Source: Clusia tigrina | Taxonomy: Eukaryota > Arthropoda > Insecta > Diptera > Clusiidae | Direction: 5' to 3' | Assembly (NCBI GenBank): GCA_920105625.2 | Contig: OV050030.1 | Location: 178,265,315 to 178,329,314, forward strand | Length of the DNA: 64,000 nt | Shown: positions 1 through 9,367 of the stretch, one piece after another | Numbering within the stretch: the first letter of the stretch is position 1 | How the letters are laid out: every line of letters starts with the position of its first letter | The notes under the pieces: generated by a model | What the model saw: the letters and a program-made list of their open reading frames with translations, nothing else | The model's database searches: none | Told to the model about the DNA's origin: nothing | Program-made: the position numbers and the translations under genes

Positions 1-117
1 GCCGCGTTGTCTCTGAGATGCCCATGCAATGCACGTTGAACCCATCATAATAACAAGTCCACTGGTTGATTTTCTTGTAGTGACGTCACCAGCATAGTCG
101 GCATCGCTAAAACAATT
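1..117 (-). pseudogene. copia RNase H, partial
   Basis: The minus-strand frame from 117 down to the window edge reads a segment with SDADYAGD, RKSTSG and CIAWASQ. This is the start of the copia-type RNase H domain, where the aspartate of SDAD is catalytic. The frame is shifted relative to the upstream RT frame, so the polyprotein is broken in between. The domain continues outside the window. Confidence 0.8.
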
Positions 118-892
118 TAAAACAAAGGAATCTTTTGTTGGAAAAAGTATACCATACCCTTCTGTGCCATTCAAATATTTCAAAATTCGCTTTACGACAT
201 TCACATGTGCATTTGTCGGGTTTTCCAGGTAGCATTAAATACATCAAACTACCAACCGCCTGTCTATACGGATAGCTCGACACTGCTGTACCATCAGCTA
301 ATGTTAGCCCAGTTGTCGAAATATCGCAGGGCGTACTAACTGGATCAGCTTGATCCATGTTGAACTTCTTCATTAACTTTTCTGCATAACCATGTTGGCT
401 TACATGAAGACTGCCATCTGCCAACTGTCGAATTTCTAGTCCAAGGAAATGTCTAGCCTCGAACACTTTTATGCTGAATGAATGCTTTAGAAATGCTAAA
501 AGCTTATCTATGTCTGCCTCATCTTCTGCCGCAACTAGCCCATCATCGATGTAAATAGCCATTAGCAATCTTTTTGCACCCGCTTTGTTAGTGAAGACGC
601 AATTATCAGCTTTACTTGCCACCAGACTGAATTTTTTAAGCATTGTTGAAAAAGTCTTATTCCAACATCTTGAGGCTTGTTTTAATCCATATAAACTTTT
701 CAGCAATTTACAAACTCGCCCCGTGTTGTCTGAATATCCTTCAGGTTGATGAATGTAAATATCTTCCTGGATGTCACCATACAAAAAAGCTGTTTTGATG
801 TCAACCTGCTTCAATTTCAATTGTTCCGTTGCCGCTATACAAAGGATAGCTCTTATCGACGTAAACTTGGCCACAGGACTAAAAGTCTCCAA
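107..892 (-). pseudogene. copia reverse transcriptase domain
   Basis: This 261-codon frame begins with ETFSPVAKF and contains QVDIKTAFLYG (motif A, catalytic Asp), GLKQA and the polymerase box YIDDG, all in the spacing of copia-type RT (RVT_2 family). The last roughly 40 codons after YLMLPGKPDKC leave the family pattern because of a frameshift; the true continuation is the RNase H frame at 1-117. In an intact element this domain would copy element RNA into DNA inside virus-like particles. It is a remnant. Confidence 0.88.
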
Positions 893-929
893 ATAATCAA
901 TCCCGTAATCTTGCTTTGTATCATTTTTC

Positions 930-1502
930 TTAATTTTCAGTAGTATCTTTGATCGTGTATACCCATATTGTGCTGATGACTTTAGCTTCTTTTGGTAGTT
1001 CAGTCAAAACCCACGTTTTGTTGCCATTGAGTGAATTGATTTCCTCATCCATTGCCTGTTTCCATTCTTTGGCTTCTTTGCAGCTTCTTGCTTGCTGATA
1101 ATTCGTTGGCGTTTGGCTGCTCGCCATAAAAAGGTGTCCCTCAGCTGCAAATGCGTTAGGCGATTTAGATTGGCTATACTGGTTACCGTTGTTTACGTCG
1201 AGATTCGTCGATTTACTACGTAGTCTGTCACTTATAAAACTTTGCTCCGGTTCAGGTCTTTGTTCAACACCCGGCACGTCGATATCTGAGAATGGAAGAC
1301 TTTCACAGAATACCTCATCATCACTGCTCTCCAAAGATTCTGATTGTTGATGCTGTATACCATTCGCCATTTCTTCATTTTGTTCTGCATCCTCAGTTCC
1401 AAATTCATTTTTGAATGCGACGTCTCGAGAAATTTCCACCTTGTTTGTTCTTGAATTGTACACTCTCAATCCCTTAATATCGCCTTCATCGGAATAAGGC
1501 AT
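930..1502 (-). pseudogene. copia integrase C-terminal region and RT N-terminus
   Basis: The 190-codon frame starts with a segment (YSDEGDIKGLRVYN, NKVEISRDVAF) typical of the end of copia integrase, passes through an acidic Ser/Glu-rich spacer, and ends with EEINSLNGNKTWVL, the beginning of the RT region. The zinc-binding and DDE core parts of integrase are missing between this frame and the one that ends at 1512, so about a domain and a half was deleted. The frame then shifts before the RT body at 892. Confidence 0.8.
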
Positions 1503-1511
1503 GCCATTTTT

Positions 1512-2447
1512 TTAAAGAAATCGATTACAGTGATCTAAGTTTTGATGCGCCAATTTGTTGTGCCATTCACTTATAGGACGTACGTTACTTTTCGTATAGT
1601 ATACAAAATTATCAACTTGTTTTGATGGTAAATCAAGTTTAATAATCAGTTTGTAAAATTTATCAACGCGAACTCCCACTAGCACTGCAGTTCCATTCTT
1701 TAAGAAAACACTTCGTTGATGATTCGATGTCATTTGAAGCCCTTTATCCAACGCGCTAATTGTCGAAAATAAATTCAAACGAAGCTCTGGTACATACAAC
1801 ACATTAGCTAAATGATTGCATATCCATTTGTTGTTGTTGTACGATTTTATGTTGATCGCACCCCTGCCATAAGCTTTAATAGTGTTGTTGTTGCCCAAAC
1901 GAATATCCATAGCCACATCAAATGGCTGGTAAGTGACAAACCAGTTTTTGTTTTTCGTCATGTGGTCGCTTGCCCCCGAATCCACAAACCATTCGTCTTT
2001 TTCGTCTATGCTTTTTGCCGCCTCCGCTTCACACACAAATGCACTGCCTTTCAATTGATCTTCACCAGTTTGCTTTTTTCTTGCTTTACAGTTACGTTTC
2101 CAGTGCCCTGGCTTTTTGCAATAAAACCATCTTCCAGACTTACCATCTGCATTGTTATTGTTGTTTTCAAAATTTTGTGAGTGTGCCTTTCGTTTTGCAA
2201 AAAGAGCATTGCCGCTATCCATGCCCTTGCCTAAGGTCTTCATACGAACTTCTTCTAGCACAAGTCTTGCTGTTAAATTTTCTAATGTCTGTTGCTCAGG
2301 GCTCGTCGACTCCCATGCACTGTAAAAATGAGAGAAACTCGAAGGAAGAGTCATCAATATTTTTGTTATTACCATTGATGATGAAACAGCTTCACCAACA
2401 TCCTTCAGCGGCGAAACAAGCGATTCCAGCTTTATGTTAAGCAACAT
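1512..2447 (-). pseudogene. copia Gag C-terminus, protease and pre-integrase segment
   Basis: The frame contains, in order, Gag sequence (SSFSHFYSAWES), a zinc-knuckle remnant, an aspartic protease site FVDSGASDHM, a copia protease body (YVPELRLNLFS) and the GAG-pre-integrase signature WHNKLAHQN near the end. In the knuckle WFYCKKPGHWKRNC the first cysteine of the CX2CX4HX4C pattern has become tryptophan. The frame stops right after the pre-integrase motif, at the integrase deletion. It would have encoded the capsid/RNA-binding and processing functions. Confidence 0.87.
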
Positions 2448-2563
2448 CTTCCTCAGGATTTACATTCGTACCCGTTTTCGAGTTTTTGCCACATTTCTTT
2501 TGCTGTCTTGCAATTCATTATATGTTGAAGTGGTTGCTGTCCAACCGACAATACGATAATTTG

Positions 2564-2800
2564 TTAAGCCTTGCTATCACTTCTCAACCACTTCGCATCC
2601 CTTACCACGCCCCTGGGTTCACCTACAGTTTTATTATCAGCTCCTGTACCGGCATTTGTACCCGCAGCTACCGTGATTGGTTCATCAGATATACACTGCC
2701 ACAAGTCACCTGCGTTCAGAATTACCTTAATCTGAAAACGCCAAATATTCCATTGGTCAGCTCTTTGTAATTTTTCAATTCTTGCCAAATTGCTTTCCAT
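2564..2800 (-). pseudogene. copia Gag N-terminus
   Basis: A start codon at 2800 opens a frame with ESNLARIEKL and NIWRFQIKVIL, the usual N-terminal pattern of copia Gag (a W-xx-W/F fold just after the start). It breaks after about 55 recognisable codons, and Gag continues in another frame at 2447. Between the start codon and the primer site lies an A/T-rich leader of about 100 bp. Confidence 0.78.
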
Positions 2801-2900
2801 GTTGTTTTTTTTTTAATTTAAATTTTGAAATAACAATTATCAAAAACTTTACGTTCTGTCCAGATAATTTCCAAAAAAAAACTTTACTTTAACTTTACTT

Positions 2901-2920
2901 TCGTGTCTGGGCCCAGAACC
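2901..2920 (-). other. copia primer binding site (initiator tRNA-Met half-molecule type)
   Basis: On the minus strand this reads GGTTCTGGGCCCAGACACGA, directly adjoining the LTR. The GGTTxTGGGCCCAG core resembles the copia-type site that pairs with the anticodon arm of initiator tRNA-Met instead of the tRNA 3' end. This supports both the orientation and the LTR boundary. Confidence 0.75.
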
Positions 2921-3127
2921 TGATAAAACTTGACCGAAAGGTTTGAGTGTTTGTAGAGAACTAACTTTATTAATAGTATACATACATATGTTTGTACATG
3001 TAGCATGTGTGTACTTAAGTAAAGAAGTATTGGAAGTAAATACAGTAGAAGTATTGGAGGTAAACACAGTGGGATATAATGTGATATATATTCTTAACAG
3101 TAATCAATTGTAAAATATCGATCAACA
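2921..3127 (-). repeat. copia 5' LTR, 207 bp
   Basis: The segment has the canonical TG...CA ends (it begins TGTTGAT on the minus strand) and sits immediately outside the primer site. It contains a T/A-rich promoter-like stretch. Its partner is outside the window, so neither the target duplication nor the age can be assessed. Confidence 0.75.
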
Positions 3128-3414
3128 TGCTAAACGCAACTGCAAAACTAGGACGCTGCACGCTTAACCACACCCAGGTGTTGCGCACCTTGATGGAGGA
3201 GGCGTCACCCCTAATTCATCAAGCAGCTAGGGCCCTGGATCAGCACGAGATCCAAAACTTAATGGACAGGTCCTGGGATGCAGAGCACCAACTGGCGAAA
3301 GATCTGCGGACATGCCTGAAAGAGGTGTCTACTCAGTGGGATTACCCCATGGAGGTTCTACTCGCCTGGCGGTTGGCGTTCACCATGATGTTGAGACCAG
3401 AGGACCCTGAAGTG
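3128..3414 (+). pseudogene. unidentified open frame, left half (split by element N)
   Basis: The frame runs open from the copia LTR edge to the insertion point of element N, about 95 codons, and resumes in the same frame at 9263. It is clearly richer in G+C than the flanking transposon DNA and is mostly alpha-helical in character (LRTLMEEASPLIHQAARAL, LAWRLAFTMM). I do not recognise the family. It may be part of a cellular gene or of an unrecognised element. Its 5' end is cut by the copia LTR, whose last bases supply a fortuitous ATG at 3127. Confidence 0.55.
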
Positions 3415-4405
3415 TGTGAGGAGCAAATTTTAGGCGTAAATTTGCCCCTACATATTTAGTTTTGCCATAACGCCCCAAACCTGTATATTGAAAATAGGGG
3501 CCAAGTGCTTAAACAACCAACCCTAAAATATATACGTTAATAGTCCTAAGAATTTGGCACCTCCCACTTTCATTGCTAAAACCACACACACAACCGCCAT
3601 CATATTTAGTGCAGCAGCCATCATGCAAGTGAGTCTAAGACACCTCCCACCATAGTAATGCTACCAACAACAAGTGTTATACTCTGCATTGGGAGGACAG
3701 AAGACACAGCCACAATTAAGTCAGACAGTGGAACCCTGTGATAAGCGACGAAAAACATGCAACGAAGTCAACAACGCAAGATAACACAGGAGAAAATCAC
3801 ACAAACAATTGTGCAACCGGCTGACCACAGCTAAAATAATATAAAATTACAACAACAGTGCCTAAAGCAATGCTAGAATTTTACAAGAGATCGCGACAGA
3901 AGTTGTCGACTGCGTTAGTTCGGAAAATAACCCACTAACAACACCCAAAAACGAAGGCCAAACACAAAGTGGAACACGACAGACCGATCGCTAAGCACAC
4001 CAACAGACCGGACAAAGCATAAAGAGGAGAAGCAAAAAATTAAATATCCAATATTTAATATTTTAAATATTTTATGCCAGCGATATAAAATATCAACAAA
4101 GTGCTGAAGGTGGCCGAAGGAGAAATAGCAACAACAACAAACAACACAAGGAACAACAACAAGGTAAATCATCACAACAACAACACAATATTGAAGGTGG
4201 CCCAAGGGCAAAAAGCTTACAAGAACAACAGCGAGAAAGCAACAACAATGTGCTGAAGGTGGCCCAAGGTCACATTCAAACGAGAAGAACAATGCGGGAA
4301 ACCGTAGCAACACGCCACAACAAACTACAGTTCCCGCACAACAACAACGATTGGATGATCTACGCTAAACCTGGAGCATAAAAGCAGGAGCAACTGGCAA
4401 CCCAG

Positions 4406-4547
4406 TCTCTTTCTTTCATTCGGCATCAGGCAGACAGGACGGTCTTTCTTTCTTTCGGCATCAGGTAGACGAGACGCTCTTTTCTTTCTTTCGGCATCAG
4501 GTAGACGAGACGGTCTTTCTTTCTTTCGGCATCAGGTAGACGAGACG
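4406..4547 (+). repeat. CT-rich repeat, four units of about 36 bp, in the 5' LTR of N
   Basis: Each unit has the form CTTTCTTTCGGCATCAGGTAG followed by ACGAGACG-like sequence; the first unit is the most diverged. The same block is at 8643-8784 in the other LTR. Confidence 0.85.
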
Positions 4548-4570
4548 CATCGTACTAAACAAAGTTATAC

Positions 4571-4909
4571 ACATTGACAAACGCAACAGAAGCTAGGGGA
4601 ATCTAGAGGAGATTATGGTTTTTAATCGATTCTCTGCTAGAAACCCACATTGACAAACGCAACAGAAGCTAGGGGAATCTAGAGGAGATTATGGTTTTTA
4701 ATCGATTCTCTGCTAGAAACCCACATTGACAAACGCAACAGAAGCTAGGGGAATCTAGAGGAGATTATGGTTTTTAATCGATTCTCTGCTAGAAACCCAC
4801 ATTGACAAACGCAACAGAAGCTAGGGGAATCTAGAGGAGATTATGGTTTTTAATCGATTCTCTGCTAGAAACCCACATTGACAAACGCAACAGAAGCTAG
4901 GGGGACATA
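4571..4909 (+). repeat. 76-bp tandem repeat, four units plus a partial fifth, in the 5' LTR of N
   Basis: Units start at 4571, 4647, 4723, 4799 and 4875 (partial) and begin ACATTGACAAACGCAACAG. The units are essentially identical to one another, which points to recent expansion or homogenisation. The 3' LTR has one unit fewer. Confidence 0.95.
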
Positions 4910-5098
4910 TAGTTCAACTGTGTCCGTATTTAAGATTAGTAAAATAATTGTATCAAGTAGTTAAGCCTTTTTTTTAAAATTAATAAATAAATAAAATAAT
5001 TAAATCAACGTAAACAAGCTTTGAATACTTAAGAGATTTTCTGTAAACGACTCCTGGCAATCCGGCGAGCTTACCCCGGCGAAAACGAGTCGTTACAG

Positions 5099-5116
5099 TG
5101 GCGCCCGAGCAGGGAC
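5099..5116 (+). other. element N primer binding site (tRNA-Lys type)
   Basis: TGGCGCCCGAGCAGGGAC begins one base after the LTR. It has the TGG start complementary to a tRNA CCA end and closely resembles the lysine-tRNA primer site used by several retroviruses and gypsy-type elements. This fixes the 5' LTR boundary and the orientation. Confidence 0.85.
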
Positions 5117-5316
5117 TTGAGTTAAAGAAAACTAAATCAGCGCGTCAGACTTTGAAAAAGAAAAAGACTAAATCGCAAGGAAGCTCAGCTCGTGAGAGAA
5201 TTTACCAGGGCAAAGAGAAAGCTACGTCTACGCAGTCACGCATAATACAGCCGAATAAGCGCCAGCTTATAATACACACACAGATTGTCTTCATCGTCAC
5301 CTAAGACTTTCACAGG

Positions 5317-7656
5317 ATGGTGAAAACAAGCTGGGTGTACTTGTTACGCAAGGATGAGCTGGTGATCTTTGCTGATGAATTCGGTGTAGAGGCTACAGGT
5401 ACCGTGGATGAAGTCCGTAAACGTCTTTCCGACTTCTTCACTGAAACAGAGCTGACTCAGGATCAGAAATACCAATTGCAGAAGCTACAATCCAAGTACG
5501 TTAAGAGCACATCCCCAAGGCCGGCTGTGTCCATAGTTACCCGCGAAACGCTGGAAGTGGACAGGCCAGAGGCATACACAGGTGCAACACTAACGGCAGA
5601 GAACTCAGGGGTACGGAGAACACTACATCATCGCTCCGTGTCACCTGCAACAATGAATCAACAGCACAACGGGATTGTACAGTACGCCGTTGTGATTGAC
5701 CAGGTGAGGAAGTGGTCCCTTAACTTTGACGGAGGGCGTGACCCGCTAGCGTTTATAGAGCGAGTCGAGGAATTGGCAGATGTGTACGAAATAAACAAAG
5801 ATTTCCTTCCGCGTACTATGCCTGAACTCTTGAGAGAACGAGCACTCATGTGGTTCAGAAACAACAATCGAGCGTGGCGGGATTGGCGTACATATAGGAG
5901 AGACTTTCTAAAATTCTTCTTGCCAGCACGATACATGGAGAAACTCGAAGACCAGATCCGCCAGCGTCACCAGAGACCCAGAGAAGGGTTCAAGCAGTTT
6001 GTAGTTGAATTGCAGAATCTAATGCGGCACTTGGACTATTCCGAAGAACAGAAACTGGAGCGTATTTTCCAGAACAGCCTGCCAGAATACCAGCTATATG
6101 TGCGCCGCAGAGATTTCACATCGCTAGCAGAGCTGATAGAAATGGCTGCAGACTTGGAGAGCATACGGAGAGAAGGCGAACAACTACCAGCGCCACCCAT
6201 ACAACGGCGAAGAGAGCAAAGTCCACCACGAGAGGTGAGAAACTGTCAGGTGACGGTAGAGAGCAGAGAGACACCCATAGAACCAAGAACAGCCTGCTGG
6301 CGTTGTGGCCAAAATGGTCATATAGCACGCATATGTCGCAACGCACAGATCCTGTTCTGTTGGGAGTGTGGTCAAAGGGATGTGAGGACTATAGAGTGCT
6401 GCAAACTAAGAGCACCAACCGATCGAGAGCTACCGACGACAGAAACACAGCATGCCACAAAGGAGAGACAGCAGACTTCCCCATTGGAAAACTTATTGCA
6501 CTGTGACGGACAACGAATCTGCGCCACCGTTTCGATTGGCACAGAAACTGTCACAGCAACACTGGACACAGGAGCAACTCACAGTTTTGTGAGCAGAGAG
6601 CTAGCACGAAAGCTACGCTCTTCCACCAGCAAATTTGGAAAATCCAATACCAGAGCACGTATGGCAGACGGAAGTGCTAGGAGAGTCAGTGGGACATTGA
6701 CGGCAACTGTAAGGCTTGGAGAGCAGACATGCGAGCAAGAGCTACTTATCATGCCTGATTCCATTAATGAGCTACTCCTTGGACTAGACTTCATGGCAAG
6801 CCTAGGAATGACAGTGAAGTGTGGTGAACAGGAGATCACATTGGGACCTCAAAACAATTGCGTGCAACCCCGAGATATTGCAATGTGCACGACAATTCGT
6901 GTTGAGAATGCCACACAAATCCATTCAACGACTTCCAAGAGGCACGCCAGCGACAAAAATGCTCAGATAAAGAGACACAACAGAGAATACACAGAGAACC
7001 AACGAATTCGCAAACACACAACACCAAGAACAAAGATGACTCACACGAACGAATTCACCTGCCACGGACTATGCCCAGCGAAATCCCACAGCGAATCCCA
7101 CAAAAGCATATATAGAAGGACCACACATGAATCAGCATATGGGCCTCGGAAAAAGGACGCAGGCGCAACCAAACGCGAGGAGCTGGCACAACTAAGTCAA
7201 AATACAATCAGAGCAATCAGGGTATTTCCTAATCACTTCGCAAAGTCAGAACCAGTGCGAAACAACCAAAACATACCACGTAGACAACGTGACAGACCAA
7301 GGGACAACCACCGTGCAACCAAGTGCACCAAACACAGCAGAAGCGATGACAAGAGGAATAAACGTGACTTCAATAGCCACCAACCCAACAGCATTAAACA
7401 ACAGAGGCAGTCAACAGGGAAACCTACGACAAACACAGGCACCTTATTCACATTCCAAAACATAGAAGAGCTACAAGGACCAAAAGGAGGTGATCTGCCA
7501 CAGAACTTGGTAGCTGAAGTTTTGCAAATAGCCAAAGGGGCTCAGCAAACACGGACACGAGGGCGAATACGATTTCGGCGAGACGCATACAGAGTGACCC
7601 TCAACCGTGACGCTGTCATCATTTTTCATCGTCGGCAAAGTAGGGAGGACATGTGA
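5317..7656 (+). CDS. Gag-protease polyprotein of element N, intact 779-codon frame
   Basis: The N-terminus (KDELVIFADEFGVEATG) looks like a small SAP-like helix-extended helix. Residues about 130-290 form a capsid-type Gag region with WSLNFDGG, ALMWFRNN and FLKFFLPARYM (Retrotrans_gag pattern). A perfect zinc knuckle CWRCGQNGHIARIC lies at 327-340; a second copy at 348-361 has valine where histidine should be. The aspartic protease active site LDTGATHSF has its Asp at residue 417 and the LLLGLDF flap-side motif near 487. The last 250 residues are Arg/Lys/Asn/Thr-rich and match no pol domain I know. The stop codon lies inside the 3' LTR (TGA at 7654-7656), so the PPT is coding. Unbroken frame and near-identical LTRs suggest it is still expressible. 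Polymerase and integrase would have to come from another element. Confidence 0.88.
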   Translation: MVKTSWVYLLRKDELVIFADEFGVEATGTVDEVRKRLSDFFTETELTQDQKYQLQKLQSKYVKSTSPRPAVSIVTRETLEVDRPEAYTGATLTAENSGVRRTLHHRSVSPATMNQQHNGIVQYAVVIDQVRKWSLNFDGGRDPLAFIERVEELADVYEINKDFLPRTMPELLRERALMWFRNNNRAWRDWRTYRRDFLKFFLPARYMEKLEDQIRQRHQRPREGFKQFVVELQNLMRHLDYSEEQKLERIFQNSLPEYQLYVRRRDFTSLAELIEMAADLESIRREGEQLPAPPIQRRREQSPPREVRNCQVTVESRETPIEPRTACWRCGQNGHIARICRNAQILFCWECGQRDVRTIECCKLRAPTDRELPTTETQHATKERQQTSPLENLLHCDGQRICATVSIGTETVTATLDTGATHSFVSRELARKLRSSTSKFGKSNTRARMADGSARRVSGTLTATVRLGEQTCEQELLIMPDSINELLLGLDFMASLGMTVKCGEQEITLGPQNNCVQPRDIAMCTTIRVENATQIHSTTSKRHASDKNAQIKRHNREYTENQRIRKHTTPRTKMTHTNEFTCHGLCPAKSHSESHKSIYRRTTHESAYGPRKKDAGATKREELAQLSQNTIRAIRVFPNHFAKSEPVRNNQNIPRRQRDRPRDNHRATKCTKHSRSDDKRNKRDFNSHQPNSIKQQRQSTGKPTTNTGTLFTFQNIEELQGPKGGDLPQNLVAEVLQIAKGAQQTRTRGRIRFRRDAYRVTLNRDAVIIFHRRQSREDM
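7637..7651 (+). other. polypurine tract of element N
   Basis: AAAGTAGGGAGGACA directly precedes the 3' LTR and is the expected primer for plus-strand DNA synthesis. It overlaps the last codons of the Gag-protease frame. Confidence 0.7.
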
Positions 7657-9258
7657 GGAGCAAATTTTAGGCGTAAATTTGCCCCTACATATTTAGTTTT
7701 GCCATAACGCCCCAAACCTGTATATTGAAAATAGGGGCCAAGTGCTTAAACAACCAACCCTAAAATATATACGTTAATAGTCCTAAGAATTTGGCACCTC
7801 CCACTTTCATTGCTAAAACCACACACACAACCGCCATCATATTTAGTGCAGCAGCCATCATGCAAGTGAGTCTAAGACACCTCCCACCATAGTAATGCTA
7901 CCAACAACAAGTGTTATACTCTGCATTGGGAGGACAGAAGACACAGCCACAATTAAGTCAGACAGTGGAACCCTGTGATAAGCGACGAAAAACATGCAAC
8001 GAAGTCAACAACGCAAGATAACACAGGAGAAAATCACACAAACAATTGTGCAACCGGCTGACCACAGCTAAAATAATATAAAATTACAACAACAGTACCT
8101 AAAGCAATGCTAGAATTTTACAAGAGATCGCGACAGAAGTTGTCGACTGCGTTAGTTCGGAAAATAACCCACTAACAACACCCAAAAACGAAGGCCAAAC
8201 ACAAAGTGGAATACGACAGACCGATCGCTAAGCACACCAACAGACCGGACAAAGCATAAAGAGGAGAAGCAAAAAATTAAATATCCAATATTTAATATTT
8301 TAAATATTTTATGCCAGCGATATAAAATATCAACAAAGTGCTGAAGGTGGCCGAAGGAGAAATAGCAACAACAACAAACAACACAAGGAACAACAACAAG
8401 GTAAATCATCACAACAACAACACAATATTGAAGGTGGCCCAAGGGCAAAAAGCTTACAAGAACAACAGCGAGAAAGCAACAACAATGTGCTGAAGGTGGC
8501 CCAAGGTCACATTCAAACGAGAAGAACAATGCGGGAAACCGTAGCAACACGCCACAACAAACTACAGTTCCCGCACAACAACAACGATTGGATGATCTAC
8601 GCTAAACCTGGAGCATAAAAGCAGGAGCAACTGGCAACCCAGTCTCTTTCTTTCATTCGGCATCAGGCAGACAGGACGGTCTTTCTTTCTTTCGGCATCA
8701 GGTAGACGAGACGCTCTTTTCTTTCTTTCGGCATCAGGTAGACGAGACGGTCTTTCTTTCTTTCGGCATCAGGTAGACGAGACGCATCGTACTAAACAAA
8801 GTTATACACATTGACAAACGCAACAGAAGCTAGGGGAATCTAGAGGAGATTATGGTTTTTAATCGATTCTCTGCTAGAAACCCACATTGACAAACGCAAC
8901 AGAAGCTAGGGGAATCTAGAGGAGATTATGGTTTTTAATCGATTCTCTGCTAGAAACCCACATTGACAAACGCAACAGAAGCTAGGGGAATCTAGAGGAG
9001 ATTATGGTTTTTAATCGATTCTCTGCTAGAAACCCACATTGACAAACGCAACAGAAGCTAGGGGGACATATAGTTCAACTGTGTCCGTATTTAAGATTAG
9101 TAAAATAATTGTATCAAGTAGTTAAGCCTTTTTTTTAAAATTAATAAATAAATAAAATAATTAAATCAACGTAAACAAGCTTTGAATACTTAAGAGATTT
9201 TCTGTAAACGACTCCTGGCAATCCGGCGAGCTTACCCCGGCGAAAACGAGTCGTTACA
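7652..9258 (+). repeat. element N 3' LTR, 1607 bp
   Basis: Same ends as the 5' LTR (TGTGAGGAGC ... GTTACA). I count two substitutions against the 5' copy (near 8097 and near 8213) and three rather than four full 76-bp units (8808, 8884, 8960, partial at 9036). AGTG follows at 9259-9262 as target duplication. Confidence 0.93.
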
Positions 9259-9262
9259 AGTG

Positions 9263-9367
9263 GAGCAGGCGCTAGAGCGCCTGTCGGTGCAGCTCCACAG
9301 GATCCACGAGTTCACAGTGCCGGGGTTCCCAATTGCGAACCCCAAACTCATACTAAAATATTACTAA
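9263..9367 (+). pseudogene. unidentified open frame, right half, ending in a stop
   Basis: If element N and one AGTG duplication are taken out, the frame at 3128-3414 continues here without interruption for 34 codons and ends at TAA (9365-9367). The segment reads GCAGGCGCTAGAGCGCCTG-like, G+C-rich coding sequence and ends shortly before an A-rich stretch (9368-9405) that could be 3' untranslated sequence or the edge of the neighbouring element. Function unknown. Confidence 0.55.

Larger units (their letters stand above)
1..3127 (-). mobile_element. Ty1/copia-type LTR retrotransposon, degraded, left part outside the window
   Basis: Read on the minus strand the order is LTR (2921-3127), primer site (2901-2920), Gag, zinc knuckle, protease, GAG-pre-integrase segment, integrase tail, reverse transcriptase and RNase H. 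Integrase upstream of RT is the diagnostic copia order. The element is dead: the integrase core is deleted near 1503-1511, the reading frame is broken several times, and the second LTR lies beyond position 1. The half-tRNA type primer site also matches copia rather than gypsy. The LTR edge at 3127 abuts an open frame that starts mid-sequence, so the element probably inserted into that frame. Confidence 0.9.
3415..5097 (+). repeat. element N 5' LTR, 1683 bp
   Basis: It begins TGTGAGGAGC and ends GAGTCGTTACA. It contains three scattered copies of a GAAGGTGGCC motif, CAACAA-rich stretches, four copies of a CT-rich motif, four and a half copies of a 76-bp unit, and AATAAATAAATAAA-like A+T sequence near 4980. 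The CT-rich block starting near 4406 follows an unusually short promoter-like region and may mark transcription start, which is inference. It is 76 bp longer than the 3' LTR, exactly one tandem unit. Confidence 0.93.
3415..9258 (+). mobile_element. element N: non-autonomous gypsy-type LTR element encoding only Gag and protease
   Basis: Two long LTRs (3415-5097 and 7652-9258) flank an internal region of about 2.55 kb with a tRNA-Lys type primer site, one 779-codon Gag-protease frame and a purine tract before the 3' LTR. The 4-bp target duplication AGTG is present at 3411-3414 and 9259-9262. No reverse transcriptase, RNase H or integrase is present, and no remnant of them is visible. By eye the LTRs differ by two substitutions and one 76-bp repeat unit, so insertion is very recent. 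Long LTRs and the N-terminal Gag sequence recall the Osvaldo/Ulysses group, but that placement is tentative. Confidence 0.9.

Noticed and set aside
1812..2440. Plus-strand frames opposite copia Gag and protease
   Set aside because: Antisense shadows; the minus strand carries the recognisable domains.
3915..4313. 132-codon minus-strand frame, repeated identically at 8152-8550
   Set aside because: It lies inside the LTRs of element N and is identical in both only because the LTRs are. Its Leu/Val/Cys-rich product is the complement of CAACAA-rich sequence.
4571..4909. CRISPR-like regular repeats
   Set aside because: Units are contiguous 76-bp tandem copies without unique spacers, in a eukaryotic LTR.
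5098..5304. 68-codon frame upstream of N Gag in the same frame
   Set aside because: It starts at GTG within the primer site and ends before the Gag ATG; it is leader sequence.
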